From Kribbella voronezhensis (GTDB lineage Bacteria; Actinomycetota; Actinomycetes; Propionibacteriales; Kribbellaceae), in assembly GCF_004365175.1 (NCBI RefSeq), contig NZ_SOCE01000002.1, positions 1,178,001 through 1,242,000 of the forward strand: a stretch of DNA of 64,000 nt, written 5' to 3'. Made by a program: the position numbers and the translations under genes. Positions 1 through 9,253 of this stretch are shown here, one piece after another (within the stretch, counting starts at the first letter, position 1; every line of letters starts with the position of its first letter). The notes under the pieces are model-generated. The model did no database searches, had not been told where the DNA came from, and saw only the letters and a list, made by a program, of their open reading frames with translations.

Positions 1-2499
1 CTCATCTCCAACACCGTGTACCGCAACTGCACCTCCGGCATCAATGTCGAGGGCACCTCGGGCAGCTACGTCATCCAGAACAACGTCGCGGTCGACAACG
101 CCGTCTACCCGGCCTACAACGGGATCGCCTGCGCCCGCAGGGCCGGCAACATCGGGATCTGGGACTCCGCACCGCCGACCACGACCGTGGATCACAACCT
201 CGTTTGGCTGACCAAGGCCGGCACGATGTACGTCTTCAAGACCCCATACACGTCGCTGCCGGCGATGCAGACCGCGACCGGGCAGGAGGCGGCCGGCGTC
301 CAGGCCGATCCGCTGTTCTTCGACATCCCCAGTTCCGATTTCCAGCTGCGATCCGGTTCTCTCGCGATCGACCGGGGGAACTCCGGGGTCTCGGGAGCGC
401 AGGCGCGCGACATCCTCGGCAACGATCGGGTTCGCGACCCCTCGGCGAACAACTCCCAGGCTTCCGGGCCGCGCCTGTACGACGACCTCGGCGCCTACGA
501 GTACCAGCCGGACGTTGCCCCACCGCCGGCTCCGCCAACGGCGGTGTTGAGCGTGACGCCGACCACGGGCACGACGCCGTTGCTGGTCACCGCGAACGCG
601 GGTGGTTCCACCGATCCGCGGGGCGAGGCTTTGTCGTACAAGTTCGATTTCGGTGATGGCACTGTGGTGGGTCCGCAGTCCGGCGCGACGGCTGATCACA
701 CGTTCCAGACGGCGGGAAGCTTTGTGGTCAAGGTGACGGCAACTGATACCAGTGGGCTGTCGTCGACGGCCACGGCCACCGTGACGGCCAGCCAGCCGGC
801 CCAGCCGCCGACCGCGCGTCTTGTCGCCTCGCCCAACACCGGTCTCACGCCGCTGACCGTTTCGGCCGACGGCAGTTCGTCAACCGATCCGCAGGCCAAG
901 GTGCTCAGCTATGAGTTCGACTTCGGTGACGGAACCGCCAAGGCCGGACCCCAGGCCTCCAGCTCGACCAGCCACGTCTACACCACGGCCGGCAGCTACG
1001 TTCTCAGCCTGAAGGTCGTCAACAGCGACGGCCTGAGCGATACCACGACCACGACGATCACCACGACCGCACCAGCAGCACCGGTCGCCAAGCTGACGGT
1101 AACGCCAACCACAGGCACTGCCCCGCTGCTGGTCGCCGCCGACGCGGGCGGCTCTACCGATCCGCAGGGTCAAGCCTTGTCGTATTCCTTCGATTTCGGT
1201 GATGGCACTGTCGTGGGTCCGCAGTCAGGTATGACGGCTGATCACACGTTCCAGACGGCGGGAAGCTTTGTGGTCAAGGTGACGGCGACCGATACCAGTG
1301 GGCTGTCGTCGACGGCCACCGCCACCGTGACGGCCAGCCAACCCGCCCAGCCGCCGACCGCGCGCCTTGTCGCCTCGCCCAACACCGGTCTCACGCCGCT
1401 GACCGTTTCGGCCGACGGCAGTTCGTCAACCGATCCGCAGGCCAAGGTGCTCAGCTATGAGTTCGATTTCGGTGACGGAACCGCCAAGGCCGGACCCCAG
1501 GCCTCCAGCTCGACCAGCCACATCTACACCACGGCCGGCAGCTACGTTCTCAGTCTCAAGGTCGTCAACAGCGACGGCCTGAGCGACACCACAACCACCA
1601 CCATCACCACAACCGCACCCATAGCGCCGGTCGCCAAACTGACCGTGACGCCAACCACAGGAACAGCGCCGCTGCCGGTCACCGCCAACGCGGGCACCTC
1701 CACCGATCCGCAAGGACAGACCTTGTCCTACTCGTTCGACTTCGGTGACGGCACTACGGTCGGTCCGCAGGCCTCGGCTATCGCGACTCACACCTACCCG
1801 ACCGCGGGCACCTACACAGTGCGCGCAACGGTCACCAACACCAGTGGGCTCAGCACCGTCGCCAGTCAGACCGTCACGGTCGCGCCGGCTCCGGCGTACG
1901 TCGGGCAGTTGGCGACCGCGTCCGCGAACACCCTGAAGTCCAGTGCTGTGCTCACCCTGACTCGCGCGGCGAACGCCGGCGACCTGATCGTCGTGACCGC
2001 GCGGACCGCCGATTCGCTCGGAGCAGCGACTGCGAAGGACGATGCCGGCAACACCTACACGCTCGCGACGACCCGCACGGATGCCGCCCTGGCCCGAATC
2101 ACCGTGCTGTCCGCGGTCGCCACCCACGCGTTGGCGATCGGAGCTCACATCACCGTCAGCTTCCCGCCCAGTACGTCGTACCTGGTGGCTGCGGACGACC
2201 TCGTCGGTGTCAAAGCTGTCGACCAGACAGTGAGCGCGACCGGCGGAACCGCCGCCTTCTCCTCCGGGCCGACGGCGATCACCACTGCCCCGCGCGAGGT
2301 TGCGATGGGGGTCGTCAGCCTGAGCGGCGGCAGAGGTGCGCCGGCCTGGGCCGCCGGGTGGACCACCATCGGCGCGACCAATGTCAGCTCCAGCTACTTG
2401 TCCCGCGCCTATCGCCTCACGACCGCGACCGGCACGGTCACGGCCGGCGGAACGGCCACCGGCACCTGGATCGCAGGGGTGGTGACCTTCAAACCCTGA
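1..2499 (+). CDS. Secreted beta-helix protein with five PKD domains, 5' end missing
   Basis: The frame is open from base 1, so the start and any signal peptide lie outside the window; 832 codons are visible. The first ~165 residues look like the end of a right-handed parallel beta-helix (short Asn/Val-rich turns, then DPLFFDIPSSDFQL and LGAYEYQ, typical of the C-terminus of such folds). Five PKD domains follow (about nt 538-792, 809-1075, 1084-1338, 1345-1621, 1630-1890), each with the hallmark DFGDGT. The last ~200 residues form a Thr/Ala-rich beta domain I do not recognise. PKD modules usually act as spacers or carbohydrate contacts in extracellular polysaccharide-active enzymes. A lyase or hydrolase role is inferred; no catalytic residues are visible in this part. 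Confidence 0.8.
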   Translation, partial: LISNTVYRNCTSGINVEGTSGSYVIQNNVAVDNAVYPAYNGIACARRAGNIGIWDSAPPTTTVDHNLVWLTKAGTMYVFKTPYTSLPAMQTATGQEAAGVQADPLFFDIPSSDFQLRSGSLAIDRGNSGVSGAQARDILGNDRVRDPSANNSQASGPRLYDDLGAYEYQPDVAPPPAPPTAVLSVTPTTGTTPLLVTANAGGSTDPRGEALSYKFDFGDGTVVGPQSGATADHTFQTAGSFVVKVTATDTSGLSSTATATVTASQPAQPPTARLVASPNTGLTPLTVSADGSSSTDPQAKVLSYEFDFGDGTAKAGPQASSSTSHVYTTAGSYVLSLKVVNSDGLSDTTTTTITTTAPAAPVAKLTVTPTTGTAPLLVAADAGGSTDPQGQALSYSFDFGDGTVVGPQSGMTADHTFQTAGSFVVKVTATDTSGLSSTATATVTASQPAQPPTARLVASPNTGLTPLTVSADGSSSTDPQAKVLSYEFDFGDGTAKAGPQASSSTSHIYTTAGSYVLSLKVVNSDGLSDTTTTTITTTAPIAPVAKLTVTPTTGTAPLPVTANAGTSTDPQGQTLSYSFDFGDGTTVGPQASAIATHTYPTAGTYTVRATVTNTSGLSTVASQTVTVAPAPAYVGQLATASANTLKSSAVLTLTRAANAGDLIVVTARTADSLGAATAKDDAGNTYTLATTRTDAALARITVLSAVATHALAIGAHITVSFPPSTSYLVAADDLVGVKAVDQTVSATGGTAAFSSGPTAITTAPREVAMGVVSLSGGRGAPAWAAGWTTIGATNVSSSYLSRAYRLTTATGTVTAGGTATGTWIAGVVTFKP
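643..1620 (+). repeat. Near-identical tandem duplication inside the PKD gene
   Basis: Bases 643-1074 recur almost unchanged at 1189-1620, an offset of exactly 546 bases (182 codons, two PKD domains). The segment from the DFGDGT codons of PKD1 to the end of PKD2 matches PKD3-PKD4, with mainly third-position differences. The fifth PKD domain is more divergent. This points to a recent in-frame two-domain duplication. Confidence 0.9.
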
Positions 2500-2534
2500 C
2501 GCCACGACCGAGCTCCGCGCAGCGCGACACTGAC

Positions 2535-2565
2535 TTGACCACTGTGACAGTTGTACTGTCACAAT
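2535..2565 (+). promoter_or_regulatory. MerR-type promoter/operator of the CoA-transferase operon
   Basis: A -35 TTGACC (2535-2540) and a -10 CACAAT (2560-2565) are separated by 19 bp, the long spacer typical of MerR-activated promoters. The spacer carries the dyad TGTGACAGT-TGT-ACTGTCACA (2543-2563), arms perfect over 9 bp. The same architecture, with ACTGTGACA-N5-ACTGTCA, recurs at 10058-10088 beside a merR gene. Start-site position and regulator are inferred. Confidence 0.75.
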
Positions 2566-2571
2566 ATGGGA

Positions 2572-3693
2572 ATGGGTCCGCTGCGTGGAGTGAAGGTTGT
2601 CGAGCTGGCAGGGATCGGGCCGGCGCCGTTCGCCTGCATGCTGCTGGCGGAGCTGGGCGCCGAGGTGCTGCGGATCGATCGGCCGGGCGGTGGGCTCGCG
2701 TTCGGACCGCCTGAGCTGGAGCTGCTGAATCGTGGGCGTCGCAGCGTTGCGCTCGACCTGAAGAAGCCAAGCGCTGTCGACGCCGTCCTCGAGTTGGTCG
2801 CGAGCGCCGATGTGCTGGTCGAGGCCTTCCGGCCGGGAGTCGCCGAGCGGCTCGGCCTGGGGCCGGAGGAATGTCAGGCGGTCAACCCGAAACTCGTGTA
2901 CGCGCGGATGACCGGGTGGGGACAGGACGGCCCGCTCGCCCAGTCGGCCGGACACGACATCGACTACCTCGGACTCTCCGGCGCGTTGCATGCGATCGGC
3001 CGGGCCGGCGGACCACCGCAGGTGCCGGCGAACCTGCTCGGCGACTTCGCCGGCGGATCCCTGTACCTCGTCGTCGGCGTGCTCGCCGCCCTGGTCGAAG
3101 CCCGGGGGAGTGGGCGTGGTCAGGTGATCGACGCCGCGATCGTGGACGGCGCCGCTCACCTCACCACGGTGCTGCTGGGCGCGTTGGCGGGCGGCAACTG
3201 GAAGCAGGAGCGTGGCACGAACCTGCTCGACACGGGCGCGCCGTTCTATGACGTCTACGAGACCTCGGACGGCGAATACATGGCGGTCGGAGCGATCGAG
3301 CCGCAGTTCTACGACGAACTGATCCAGCGGCTCGGGGTCACCGCGCCGGATCGGTACGACGTGACGAACTGGCCCGAGCTCCGCAAGACGCTCGCCGAGG
3401 TCTTTGCCGGCCGGACCCAGGCCGAGTGGACCGAGGTGTTCGACGGCACGGACGCCTGCGTCTCGCCGGTCCTGCCACTGGCCGGTGACCATCCCCATCT
3501 CGTTGCCCGAGGCATCTTTGTCGAGAAGGACGGCATGCGGCAGTCGGCTCCGGCGCCCCGGTTCTCCCGTACGCCGACGTCGCTCGGCAGTGCGCCGGCG
3601 CGCCCAGGCGAGCACACCCGCGAGGCGTTGGCCGACTGGGGAGTCACCGGAGTCGACGAGTTGCTCGCGAGCGGAGCCGCCGTACAGGCCTGA
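2572..3693 (+). CDS. CaiB/BaiF-type CoA-transferase family III (alpha-methylacyl-CoA racemase-like)
   Basis: The 373-residue protein is full length for family III CoA transferases. It begins GPLRGVKVVELAGIGPAPF and carries the AMACR-like GHDIDYLGLSGAL around residue 122, with the Asp expected in the active site, plus GQVIDAAIVDG. Closest functional reading is alpha-methylacyl-CoA racemase, which epimerises 2-methyl-branched acyl-CoAs before beta-oxidation; CoA transfer is the alternative. I chose ATG 2572 because the promoter's -10 ends at 2565, so a leaderless transcript would begin near this codon; ATG 2566 and TTG 2551 lie at or inside the promoter. It is followed 71 bp later by an acyl-CoA dehydrogenase in the same direction. 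Confidence 0.85.
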   Translation: MGPLRGVKVVELAGIGPAPFACMLLAELGAEVLRIDRPGGGLAFGPPELELLNRGRRSVALDLKKPSAVDAVLELVASADVLVEAFRPGVAERLGLGPEECQAVNPKLVYARMTGWGQDGPLAQSAGHDIDYLGLSGALHAIGRAGGPPQVPANLLGDFAGGSLYLVVGVLAALVEARGSGRGQVIDAAIVDGAAHLTTVLLGALAGGNWKQERGTNLLDTGAPFYDVYETSDGEYMAVGAIEPQFYDELIQRLGVTAPDRYDVTNWPELRKTLAEVFAGRTQAEWTEVFDGTDACVSPVLPLAGDHPHLVARGIFVEKDGMRQSAPAPRFSRTPTSLGSAPARPGEHTREALADWGVTGVDELLASGAAVQA

Positions 3694-3764
3694 GCCAGGC
3701 GCCGGCCGGGCGCCCGCAGTACGGGACAAGCGTTGGAATCGCTGTACAGACAGGAGAATCGCCC

Positions 3765-4907
<1,143 letters not shown>

Positions 4908-4909
4908 AC

Positions 4910-4941
4910 GCCCGGTGCTCCGGGCGGGGCGGGGCCCGGAG
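4910..4941. terminator. Overlapping GC-rich hairpins between convergent genes
   Basis: GCCCGG-tgct-CCGGGC (4910-4925) overlaps the stronger CTCCGGGC-N8-GCCCGGAG (4918-4941), so the two hairpins are mutually exclusive. They sit between the stops of the acyl-CoA dehydrogenase and the convergent membrane-protein gene. There is no U-tract, which is common for actinobacterial terminators. Confidence 0.55.
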
Positions 4942-4952
4942 GACTGGGGGGT

Positions 4953-5642
4953 TCAGGCAGCTGCGGAAGCAATCCGCGTGGGGGAGGTGGTGAGCGTGGG
5001 GGTGCGGCGGGCGCTGCGGAGGATGCTGATGCTCACCGCGAGGGTCCACAGGCTCCAGAGCATGCCCATGCTGGCCGTGGTACCCCAGCCTTGGACGGCG
5101 TAGAAATTGGACGGGTTGTCATTGGAGTAGATCGCGGGGACGAACGCCAGGTTGATCGCGGCGAGGACGAGCGCGGACCGGCCGACCCACTTGGGGAGCA
5201 GGCGCAGCCGTAGTACGACGATGCCGAGTGCGATCAGGAACAGTCCCATCAGCAGGCGCGAGATCAGCCCCTGCATCAGGTACTGCGCGGCCGCGAACGG
5301 GCCCTCCTTGGTGGTGTCGATGTCGTGGTCGACCGAGATGGCGGCGCCGGCCTCCATCGACTGGGGGACGAACACCATCGCCACCCAGAGCAGCCCGGCT
5401 GCCTGGATCACGCCGGAGATCCAGTCCGACGCGACGTCGACCTGATGGATCAGCTGCCGCAGGCCGGTGAAGAACAGGATGTAGAAGACGCAGCCGGTGA
5501 TGCCGATCAGGCTGCGGGTCAGGATGTTCCAGTCCGGCGGCGCGCCGGAGTAGAGGAAGTAGAGCGGCACCTGGACGACGATCAGCGCACTCGCGATGAT
5601 CCCGAACAGGCCTGCGTACCGGCGGACGACGGATTCCGGCAT
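4953..5642 (-). CDS. DUF4386-like multi-pass membrane protein
   Basis: The 229-residue protein has about six hydrophobic segments (near residues 10-32, 45-62, 78-97, 127-147, 155-175, 190-210), with short polar loops and a basic C-terminal tail. It resembles the DUF4386 family of unknown function. The start is supported by AAGGAG a few bases upstream. It is divergent from a TetR gene, and the shared 112-bp region holds three inverted repeats, so it is the likely target of that repressor. TetR-controlled membrane proteins are often stress- or compound-responsive, but no transport motif is visible. Confidence 0.7.
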   Translation of the reverse strand: MPESVVRRYAGLFGIIASALIVVQVPLYFLYSGAPPDWNILTRSLIGITGCVFYILFFTGLRQLIHQVDVASDWISGVIQAAGLLWVAMVFVPQSMEAGAAISVDHDIDTTKEGPFAAAQYLMQGLISRLLMGLFLIALGIVVLRLRLLPKWVGRSALVLAAINLAFVPAIYSNDNPSNFYAVQGWGTTASMGMLWSLWTLAVSISILRSARRTPTLTTSPTRIASAAA

Positions 5643-5663
5643 GGTTCTCTCCTTAGCTGGTCA

Positions 5664-5737
5664 ACGAGACGTCTCGTCTCATGGCGAGACGCTACGTCTC
5701 GGTCTAGTCCACTGTCAAGACACAACGTCTCGTCTTG
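5664..5737. promoter_or_regulatory. Triple TetR operator region
   Basis: Three dyads share the half-site GAGACG or a close variant. ACGAGACGTCTCGT (5664-5677) is a perfect 14-bp palindrome. CGAGACG-CTA-CGTCTCG spans 5685-5701. CAAGAC-N10-GTCTTG (5716-5737) contains a further ACGTCTCG. They lie between divergent genes for the membrane protein and a TetR regulator. A -10-like TAAGCT (5741-5746) lies eight bases before the tetR ATG. Binding by that TetR is inferred. Confidence 0.75.
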
Positions 5738-5754
5738 TTGTAAGCTCTGCAGAC

Positions 5755-6333
5755 ATGACCAGCCCGAATCCCGACCGTCGTAGCGAACGAGCCCGCCAGG
5801 CGATCCTCGAGGCGGCCCTCGAGCTGTGCCAGCAGCAGTCGTTCGCCGGCCTGACGATGGAAGGCATCGCGAAGCGGGCCGGGGTGGGCAAGCAGACGAT
5901 CTACCGCTGGTGGCCGTCCAAAGCGGCGATCCTGCTCGAAGCCCTGATGGAGCGGGCCGTCGACACGCTCGACTTCCCGGACACCGGCGACGTCGTCGCC
6001 GACCTGCGCACGCAGATGACCTTGGTCGTCCACGCCTTCAACGACCCGATGTTCTCCGCGTACAGCCGCGGTCTGATCGCCGCCGCCCAGAGCGATCCCG
6101 AGATCGCCGCCGCCGTCGTCGACACGGTCATCAAACCTCGCGTCGACCTGTGCGTGGAGCGCTTGGAGAAGGCGCAGAAGTCCGGCGATCTGCGAGCCGA
6201 CCTCGACCCGCAGGACGTCGTCGAGCTGCTGTACGCACCGTTGTACTACCGCCTGCTCCTGCACACCCGCCCGGTCACCGAGGCGCAGGTCGACACAATC
6301 CTCCAATTGACCTTCACCGGCGTCGCCGGCTGA
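5755..6333 (+). CDS. TetR/AcrR family repressor
   Basis: The 192-residue protein has an N-terminal HTH (residues ~10-57: RQAILEAALELC, then MEGIAKRAGVGKQTIYRWW) typical of TetR. The all-helical C-terminal ligand domain (FNDPMFSAYSRGLIAAAQ) resembles the AcrR-like TetR_C subgroup. ATG 5755 is chosen because it precedes the conserved basic start of the HTH domain; upstream in-frame codons run through the operators. It probably represses itself and the divergent membrane protein via the three dyads at 5664-5737. The effector is unknown. Confidence 0.88.
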   Translation: MTSPNPDRRSERARQAILEAALELCQQQSFAGLTMEGIAKRAGVGKQTIYRWWPSKAAILLEALMERAVDTLDFPDTGDVVADLRTQMTLVVHAFNDPMFSAYSRGLIAAAQSDPEIAAAVVDTVIKPRVDLCVERLEKAQKSGDLRADLDPQDVVELLYAPLYYRLLLHTRPVTEAQVDTILQLTFTGVAG

Positions 6334-6384
6334 CGGCAGTCGTGGTTGACTTCCCTCAGCAGTTCGAGCCGAGGGAGGTCCCTG

Positions 6385-6981
6385 ATGGACATCGTGTCGC
6401 CGGGGTTCACCGGACGTCGCAGGAGTGGGACGGAGCTGCCGCCCGGGCAGTACCTGACCCATGAGTTCCCGGTGTTGTCGGCAGGCCCGACTCCGCACAT
6501 CCTCCCGGAGCACTGGGAGTTCACCGTGACCACCGAGACCGGCGAGGTGCACCGCTGGGACTGGGCCACCTTCACCTCGCTGCCGGCCGAGGAGATCACC
6601 CGGGACCTGCACTGTGTCACCCGCTGGTCGAAGCTCGGCACCGACTGGAAGGGCGTCTCGCTCGACACCCTGCTGGCCGATGTCGAAACCGGCGCCGACT
6701 TCGCGATGGCCCACAGCTACGGCGGCTACACCACGAACCTCCCGCTGGAAGACCTGCTCGACGGCCAGGCCTGGATCGCCTACGAGTACGACGGCGAGCC
6801 GCTGAACCCCGAGCACGGCGGGCCGGCCCGGTTGCTGGTCCCGCACCTGTACCTGTGGAAGAGCGCCAAGTGGGTGCGCGGCCTGGTCCTGTCCGACACG
6901 GACGATCTCGGGTTCTGGGAGAGCGTCGGGTATCACGAGTACGGAGACCCATGGAAAGAACAGCGCTACGCCGGCGACTGA
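6385..6981 (+). CDS. Molybdopterin-dependent oxidoreductase (sulfite-oxidase Mo domain, soluble)
   Basis: The 198-residue protein matches the sulfite-oxidase/MsrP-type Mo-cofactor domain. LHCVTRWSKLGTDWKGV (around residues 73-89) places a Cys as the expected Mo ligand, followed by HSYGGYTTNLPL and HGGPARLLVPHLYLWKSAKW. No signal peptide or Tat motif is visible, so it should be cytoplasmic. A GGGAGG ribosome site precedes ATG 6385. It overlaps the next gene, a flavin reductase, by 31 bases. That suggests a two-component system in which the reductase passes NAD(P)H electrons to the Mo centre. The substrate is unknown; sulfoxides, N-oxides or oxyanions are possible. Confidence 0.8.
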   Translation: MDIVSPGFTGRRRSGTELPPGQYLTHEFPVLSAGPTPHILPEHWEFTVTTETGEVHRWDWATFTSLPAEEITRDLHCVTRWSKLGTDWKGVSLDTLLADVETGADFAMAHSYGGYTTNLPLEDLLDGQAWIAYEYDGEPLNPEHGGPARLLVPHLYLWKSAKWVRGLVLSDTDDLGFWESVGYHEYGDPWKEQRYAGD

Positions 6982-7703
6982 CCTGGCAGGTCGGCACGGT
7001 CACCGAGATCCGCCAGGAGACGGCGACCGCCCGGACACTGGTCGTCGACGTCCCCGACTGGCCTGGCCACCTGGCCGGCCAGCATCTCGACGTACGGCTG
7101 ACGGCACCGGACGGGTATCGCGCCTCCCGGTCGTACTCGCTCGCGTCCGCCTGGACCGGCGAGACGATCGAGTTGACGGTCGAGGAGGTGCCCGACGGCG
7201 AGGTTTCGCCGTACCTGGTCGAGGTGCTGAAGGTCGGCGATCCGCTCGAGGTGCGGGGTCCGGTCGGCGGCTGGTTCGTCTGGCGGCCGGAGCAGGCCGG
7301 CCCGATCCAGCTCATCGCCGGGGGATCGGGCGTCGTGCCGCTGATGGCGATCCTGCGCGCGCACGCGGCCGCCGGCGGCACGCCCCCGGCCAAACTCCTG
7401 TACTCCGTCCGCAGGCCGACGTCGGTCATCTATCTGAGCGACCTGAAGGAGATCGCGGCCTCGGACGATGTCGAGGTCACCTTCGCCTACACCCGGGAGG
7501 CCCCACCCGGCGAGCCGCGCGTCGGCCGGGTCGACGCCGACCTGCTCGACGCCATCACGTTCACCCCGAAGGACGAGCCGACGACGTACGTCTGCGGCCC
7601 GACGCCTTTCGTGGAGGCGGTCGCCGATCTGCTCGTGGCCGCCGGTCACGACCCGGCCCGCGTGAAAACCGAACGCTTCGGACCCACAGGAGGACCGCGA
7701 TGA
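6951..7703 (+). CDS. Ferredoxin-NADP reductase-like FAD/NAD(P) oxidoreductase
   Basis: The 250-residue protein has the two-domain FNR fold. The FAD-binding barrel contains RSYSLASA (RxYS motif, near residue 60). The NAD(P) domain contains LIAGGSGVVPLMAILR (near residue 122) and ends with YVCGPTPFVEAVADLL. It lacks a plant-type 2Fe-2S domain, so it is a plain flavin reductase. ATG 6951 lies inside the end of the molybdoenzyme gene. Its stop overlaps the next start in ATGA (7700-7703), so the three genes are tightly coupled. Its likely role is electron donor to the molybdoenzyme (inference). Confidence 0.85.
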   Translation: MERTALRRRLTWQVGTVTEIRQETATARTLVVDVPDWPGHLAGQHLDVRLTAPDGYRASRSYSLASAWTGETIELTVEEVPDGEVSPYLVEVLKVGDPLEVRGPVGGWFVWRPEQAGPIQLIAGGSGVVPLMAILRAHAAAGGTPPAKLLYSVRRPTSVIYLSDLKEIAASDDVEVTFAYTREAPPGEPRVGRVDADLLDAITFTPKDEPTTYVCGPTPFVEAVADLLVAAGHDPARVKTERFGPTGGPR

Positions 7704-7975
7704 CCGCCGATGTTCCGACCTACCTGGACGGCAATGCCGCGGCCGGTGCGCTGCGAGAGGTGTTCGCGGTCGACCTCACCGCCGCGGTCGCCCGCTGCAA
7801 CGGCTGCGGTCGGACCGGGGTCTTCGCCGAAGCGCGGGTGTATGTGGATGCGCCGGGCATGGTTGCGCGGTGCAGCGGCTGCGACGGCGTACTGCTTCGC
7901 GTCGTCAACACCCCCACCGACACCTACCTCGACCTTCGCGGCCTGACGTATCTACGGGTGTCAAACGCCGAGTAA
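7700..7975 (+). CDS. Small zinc-ribbon protein, DUF6510-like
   Basis: The 91-residue protein has two CxxC pairs, CNGCG (~residue 32) and CSGC (~residue 57), spaced as in a zinc ribbon, and a C-terminal LDLRGLTYLRV. It resembles the DUF6510 family of unknown function. The start codon overlaps the reductase stop (ATGA), so it belongs to the redox operon. It could be a metal-binding partner or electron carrier, but nothing in the sequence proves it. A strong hairpin follows its stop at 7977-8012. Confidence 0.75.
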   Translation: MTADVPTYLDGNAAAGALREVFAVDLTAAVARCNGCGRTGVFAEARVYVDAPGMVARCSGCDGVLLRVVNTPTDTYLDLRGLTYLRVSNAE

Positions 7976-7976
7976 T

Positions 7977-8012
7977 CCGCCTGGTCCGGTCGGGCATGAC
8001 CGGACCAGGCGG
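7977..8012. terminator. Bidirectional hairpin terminator
   Basis: Perfect 15-bp arms, CCGCCTGGTCCGGTC (7977-7991) and its complement (7998-8012), flank a 6-base loop. It sits just past the stop of the zinc-ribbon gene and ahead of the stop of the convergent hydrolase, so it can end both transcripts. Confidence 0.85.
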
Positions 8013-8015
8013 GTC

Positions 8016-9197
8016 CTACGGCAGGTCCTTCCGGATGTCGAGCCGGGCGAAGGATCGCAGTGGCTGGACCGAGCCGGTGAGGATCGGGTCGGCCGTCCGG
8101 TCGCCGAGCAGGTACCGCCGGAAGAACGCTGACAGATAGGTAGATGCCACCAACCGCTGTTGGGTTTCGGTCAGTTGCTTGTCGGCGCGGTGCGGGTCGT
8201 CGTCCGAGGTGCAGTAACCGGGCTTCGGCGGGTTGGGTGTCGCGGCATCGTCGTACGCGCCGACCTGGCCGCTCGACGGGGACCACTGGGTGTTGTAGAA
8301 GTCGTGGTTCGCCCCGTGCACGTAGTACTCGTAGACCGGCGCGGTGTTGTGCGCGTTGAGGTAGCGAAGGTGTCCGTCGACCGCGCGGTCGCAACTCCCC
8401 ACGAAGACGGCGACGGGGAGGTTGGTGATCCGGTACGGCGTGTACTCGGGGTTGTCCGGGTTGTCGTCAGGGGCGTACGGCTCCGCCGCCGCGAGCGGAA
8501 CCACGGCCTTGATCTTCACCCCGGCCGGCCAGTTCTGCTGGTTCACATCGGCGGCTTCGAGCAACGTGCCCCGGCCACCTCGTGAGTGACCCATCAGGCC
8601 GACGTCGGTGAGATCCGCGTGTCCACGGAAGTCGACCGGCCGGCCGTGGTCGAGCACCTTGCCGGCCAGCGGTCCGCCGCCGGTCGCGCTCAGCCGCTGC
8701 CACATCGACAAGTGCTTGCTGATCAGAGCGGCCCGTGCCGCGTCCTGGTCCTGGCCCAGGTACGACGGTTCGACGCCCTTCGCGCTGATCGAGACCACGA
8801 TCATGCCTTGGGAAGCGAGCTTCTCGCCGAGGTAGTCGTATCCACGCTGACTCGGCAGCGGCGGCGTCCCCTTCGCACACGGCCAAGCGGCCAGCTTCGA
8901 ATAGTCCTGCTCGTCCCACGCCTGACGGTCCGCGCAGGTGATCCACGACCCGTGCGACATCAGTACTACGGGATACCGGTGGTGAGCCAGGTCCTTCGGG
9001 TAGTGCACGACTGCGGTCAGCTCGGCGCGCGCCGTCGTACCGTCCTGGGTAGGCGGAAGCTGGAAGGCGGTGGCGCCGAGGTCGTATGTTGCGGTTCCGA
9101 CCGGATGGAGTGCTGAAGCTCGGGCAATAGTTGCCGTCGGCACCAACAGTGCGCCGGTCAGGGCGCATGCGGTGGCGACGGTCAGCAGTTTCCTCAT
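8016..9197 (-). CDS. Secreted alpha/beta hydrolase
   Basis: The 393-residue precursor starts MRKLLTVATACALTGALL, a clear Sec signal peptide ending near ARASA (about residue 30). The nucleophile elbow is GHSRGG (~residue 200). RYPVVLMSHGSW (~residue 75) supplies the oxyanion strand. HGANHDFYNTQW near the C-terminus carries the probable catalytic His. It resembles the PAF-acetylhydrolase/chlorophyllase-like secreted lipase group. ATG 9197 is preferred over GTG 9224 because the signal peptide begins there. It lies 56 bp downstream of merR on the same strand. The substrate is unknown; an ester is likely. Confidence 0.8.
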   Translation of the reverse strand: MRKLLTVATACALTGALLVPTATIARASALHPVGTATYDLGATAFQLPPTQDGTTARAELTAVVHYPKDLAHHRYPVVLMSHGSWITCADRQAWDEQDYSKLAAWPCAKGTPPLPSQRGYDYLGEKLASQGMIVVSISAKGVEPSYLGQDQDAARAALISKHLSMWQRLSATGGGPLAGKVLDHGRPVDFRGHADLTDVGLMGHSRGGRGTLLEAADVNQQNWPAGVKIKAVVPLAAAEPYAPDDNPDNPEYTPYRITNLPVAVFVGSCDRAVDGHLRYLNAHNTAPVYEYYVHGANHDFYNTQWSPSSGQVGAYDDAATPNPPKPGYCTSDDDPHRADKQLTETQQRLVASTYLSAFFRRYLLGDRTADPILTGSVQPLRSFARLDIRKDLP

Positions 9198-9253
9198 ACC
9201 GCTGCGACGCGAGGCCTGGACCACCGGTTGTCCAGGTCGGCGTCAGGATTTTC

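Noticed and set aside
1426-3729. Very long open frame on the minus strand opposite the PKD and CoA-transferase genes
   Set aside because: It is a shadow of the high-GC coding strand: Arg/Gly-rich, no family motifs, no ribosome site, while both plus-strand genes have clear domains.
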